Of a DNA stretch of 8,447 nt, positions 7,201-8,447 are shown piece by piece. The stretch covers positions 1 to 8,447 of the forward strand of contig SKNL01000023.1 of NCBI GenBank assembly GCA_007120555.1. Reading direction: 5' to 3'. Positions within the stretch are counted from its first letter, which is position 1, and each line of letters starts with the position of its first letter. Below the pieces are notes generated by a model. The model made no database searches. It worked only from the letters and a program-made list of their open reading frames with translations, and was not told where the DNA came from. The DNA is from Balneolales bacterium. Lineage in GTDB: Bacteria > Bacteroidota > Rhodothermia > Balneolales > Natronogracilivirgulaceae. A program made the translations under genes and the position numbers.

Positions 7201-7795
7201 GCACTTCCACCAGGATGTCCTCCATCCGCTGCAGGTCGGCACGCGTATCCGACAGTTTCTTCAGGGTCTGCTTTTTACGCTCCTTGAACTTGGTGATGCC
7301 TGCCGCTTCCTCGAACAGCCGTCGGCGGTCGTTGTGCTTGTCGTTCAGGATGTCGTCGACCATCTTCAGCTCGATCACCGAATAGGCGTTCGGACCCATG
7401 CCCGTATCCATGAACAGATCGTTGATGTCCCGAAGCCGGCAGGGCTTGTTGTTGAGCAGATATTCGCTCTCGCCGGACCGGTACAGGCGCCGGGTCATGG
7501 TGATGTCGGTGAACTCGGTAGGCAACACTCCCCGGTTGTTGATGATCGTCAGCGACACTTCGGCCATGCCCAGGGCTTTCTTGGCAGCGGTGCCGTTGAA
7601 GATGACGTTGGTCATGGCTGCGGACCGGAGCAGGGTGGGACGCTGCTCGCCAAGCACCCATCGCAGGGCGTCCACGATATTGGACTTGCCGCACCCATTG
7701 GGACCGACAATTGCTGTGATGCCGCTGTCGAACTTGACCTTCGTTTTGTTGGCAAAACTTTTAAAGCCTTGCAGTTCGAGTTGGGCAAGATACAT
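4220..7795 (-). CDS. smc: Chromosome segregation ATPase SMC
   Basis: A full-length 1191-residue SMC, similar to the roughly 1186 residues of B. subtilis Smc. It is the core of bacterial condensin, normally partnered by ScpA and ScpB, neither of which is in this window. The N-terminal head has Walker A GPNGCGKS (31-38), TRRLYRSGESEYLLN and the conserved FEEAAG (161-166). Two long coiled coils follow, about 170-495 and 680-1010, very rich in Glu, Arg, Gln and Leu, flanking a hinge at about 500-675. The C-terminal head has signature LSGGE (1091-1095), Walker B FCVMDE with catalytic E1120, D-loop APLDD (1123-1127) and H1151 in VITHNKTT. Two things are unusual against the textbook sequence: SVIELKMVDDIL (139-150) replaces the IISQG-type Q-loop, and the hinge glycine motif is reduced. 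The start MYLAQLELQGFKSF matches the family. It lies 24 bp after frr and is probably co-transcribed with it; no Shine-Dalgarno. Confidence 0.97.
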   Translation of the reverse strand: MYLAQLELQGFKSFANKTKVKFDSGITAIVGPNGCGKSNIVDALRWVLGEQRPTLLRSAAMTNVIFNGTAAKKALGMAEVSLTIINNRGVLPTEFTDITMTRRLYRSGESEYLLNNKPCRLRDINDLFMDTGMGPNAYSVIELKMVDDILNDKHNDRRRLFEEAAGITKFKERKKQTLKKLSDTRADLQRMEDILVEVRKKTRSLQSQASRAERARKYQEELEFLDKAVSRQEYQSVRGELNPLLERIASVSSTKEELQNRLEMLERNEEEAHEALIGKERTQNEVRRKVERINSGIQEIRTNMRVAEEKIKTEETVIQRYEQDIYQAENEIRELRKNLKSNEEELQRAEAELEQVRGEHETAETSLEDSRRQVGRVRGELDTAARQHSEARRRISELQNLQVRLESRVENAEEQEQRLQKQLGESREKAASFIEEKEGMEARHDLFLQEYEEAEKQLEQARTEREQLLNRINQHKDEIRGLQSRQDAYRSEYELLKGLAESSDAHPAGVQYLREHRDDFSMLELVSDVFSSGEKHAAAVEAVLGDAANFVITANEEEAVRAFGLLRKKDKGRVTIVPLNRISAGKGHGEDRNKVPGDDAPEGATPLSDLVTCDATFEPLKQLFFGHVVLTDSLEDAVRLAAKHRMAAVTAGGDVASQNGFIYSGSSNKNAGVRIGLREKVEKRRQQAEAVSLEIEKAEVQLDDFIESYRKFDLQPHQQHVRECSDRLRKHEARTESTQNQADFYRKNVQELEQRVGELKETVRKAGEERTQITPELEKLNSELESAVRQEVSLKSALNEKEEILQRSQTRFNDVALRFQNAENRVATLKRDIARYESDVQAIKDRLSQRAEQAKSSKNEIISLREQLELAEDELRGQLIHKETAEKEYNEAEEACARQRGKINLLEENLKEARRKKDSSQELLYSLELAKSKLEMEQKNINDHVWETYSLTIDQIEEQLPENTDISTAQETIFTLRQRLKNIGEVNPLAIKEYDEERQRLDHFEEQIRDLESAEEQLIETIQEINQKAQERFNKTFRAIRENFRTVFNTLFEENDHCDLVIDEQADDPLEAKIEIIANPRGKRPSVIEQLSGGEKTLTAIALLFAIYLVKPSPFCVMDEVDAPLDDPNILRFTKLLRKFSDDTQFIVITHNKTTMDKSEMMYGVTMPEVGVSKLVGVRLDDVPATDNATV

Positions 7796-7819
7796 GAGAT
7801 AGTGACTTCGATAAAACGA

Positions 7820-8386
7820 TTAAACGGTCATGATCTCTTCTTCCTTGTCCTTGAGCATCTGGTCAACGCTGGAGATAAAGGAATCGGTCATTTTCTGGAG
7901 CTCTTCCTCGGCCTCGAAACGGGAATCTTCGGGGAGCGACTCCTCTTTTACGATCTTTTTGACCTCATCCTTGATTTCCCGCCGGGTGTTGCGGATGCTT
8001 ACACGGGCTTCCTCGGCCTTGTCGCGGGAAACTTTGACAAGTTCTTTTCTGCGCTCCTCGGAAAGGACGGGAAGGGGGATTCGGATCAGGGTGCCGTCGT
8101 TGTTGGGGTTCAGGCCGAGGCCGGACGTCATGATCGCCCGTTCAATTTGGCGAATGGATGATTTGTCGAACGGTTCGACTGTCAGCAACCGGGGATCTGG
8201 TGCCGAAATGTTGGCAAGCTGGTTGAGTGGGGTCTGCGTTCCGTAATACTCCACTTTGATCCCGTCAAGCAACGCCGGGGTGGCCTTGCCGGCACGGATA
8301 TGGCCAAGTTCTTTTTTCAGGAAAGCTATCGCATCTTTCATCTTTCCATTTGCATCGTCAAGATAGGGCTGTAATTCCGCAATCAT
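7820..8386 (-). CDS. frr: Ribosome recycling factor
   Basis: A 188-residue protein matching ribosome recycling factor along its full length (E. coli 185). With EF-G it splits post-termination ribosomes into subunits. Family landmarks are HIRAGKATPALLDGI (29-43), EYYGTQTPLNQLA (46-58), LGLNPNNDG (90-98), IRIPLPVLSEERRKEL (101-116) and IRNTRREIKDEVKK (131-144), the last in the helical domain with R132 and R135 corresponding to E. coli R129 and R132. The ATG at 8386 gives a normal N-terminus (MIAELQPYLDD). The in-frame sequence upstream is open to the window edge but is AT-rich and not RRF-like. frr is often preceded by pyrH, but no pyrH C-terminus is recognisable in the 61 bases upstream. It is the first visible gene of a probable frr-smc transcript. 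Confidence 0.98.
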   Translation of the reverse strand: MIAELQPYLDDANGKMKDAIAFLKKELGHIRAGKATPALLDGIKVEYYGTQTPLNQLANISAPDPRLLTVEPFDKSSIRQIERAIMTSGLGLNPNNDGTLIRIPLPVLSEERRKELVKVSRDKAEEARVSIRNTRREIKDEVKKIVKEESLPEDSRFEAEEELQKMTDSFISSVDQMLKDKEEEIMTV

Positions 8387-8447
8387 AATATCAGGTAATA
8401 GTGGTGGGATATTCGGTTCAATTGCGAAATATATAACAAATTGGCGA
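8387..8447 (-). promoter_or_regulatory. AT-rich leader of frr with a possible Bacteroidota-type -7 element
   Basis: This short stretch is clearly more AT-rich than the flanking genes. Reading toward frr, TATATTTC at 8433-8426 matches seven of eight positions of the Bacteroidota primary-sigma -7 consensus TAnnTTTG. It lies about 40 bases before the ATG. The matching -33 TTG would fall at or beyond the window edge, so the promoter cannot be confirmed. In another minus-strand frame a TGA at 8385-8383 overlaps the frr ATG, so an upstream gene ending with a 4-bp ATGA overlap is formally possible, but that frame does not resemble any protein I recognise. Confidence 0.3.

Noticed and set aside
6248..8161. 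A 637-codon open frame on the + strand opposite smc and frr
   Set aside because: It is antisense to two well-identified genes and crosses their junction. Its sequence is a low-complexity mixture rich in Leu, Phe, Gln and Val with no recognisable domain, as expected from the complement of Glu/Arg/Leu-rich coiled-coil codons that seldom use the complements of stop codons.
1..8447. A hidden defence, mobile or secondary-metabolite system
   Set aside because: Every long coding region is assigned to a core family, the gaps are 115 bp or less, and no transposase, integrase, tRNA, CRISPR-like spacing or terminal repeat is visible.

Overview
This window is a compact, gene-dense stretch of chromosomal housekeeping DNA of moderately high GC content. 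It holds five intact protein genes and only short gaps. I see no RNA gene, CRISPR array, insertion sequence, phage gene or toxin/defence gene. Three features suggest a member of the Bacteroidota/FCB group, most likely the Balneolota/Rhodothermota branch: none of the five starts has a Shine-Dalgarno sequence; the SMC protein has an SVIELKM motif where most bacteria have the IISQG type; and IspH is the long cyanobacterial/plant-like form. This placement is inference from motifs remembered from those lineages, not from a search.

Layout. Left edge (1-58): the possible last codons of an upstream + strand gene and a 15-bp direct repeat, leading into a membrane-anchored YbbR/CdaR-like protein (59-1048, +). 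Its 3' end overlaps by 19 bp, tail to tail, the end of ispH (1030-2343, -), the last enzyme of the non-mevalonate isoprenoid pathway. Everything to the right is also on the minus strand and reads right to left: frr (7820-8386), smc (4220-7795), ettA (2431-4104), then ispH. frr and smc are 24 bp apart and probably co-transcribed. The smc-ettA gap (115 bp) contains an exact 16-bp tandem duplication just before the ettA start. The ettA-ispH gap (87 bp) contains an imperfect hairpin.

Functionally the genes are largely independent core functions. Frr recycles ribosomes after termination, EttA is an ABC-F ATPase acting on the ribosomal E site, SMC organises and segregates the chromosome, IspH makes IPP/DMAPP, and the YbbR protein is an envelope-associated protein often linked to cyclic-di-AMP synthesis. 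I did not find a new multi-gene system. The points worth a second look are small: the two tandem duplications that share the octamer GCAGGTAA, a Gly/Ser/Pro-rich insert in IspH, the non-canonical Q-loop and hinge glycine motif of SMC, and the gene-end overlap.
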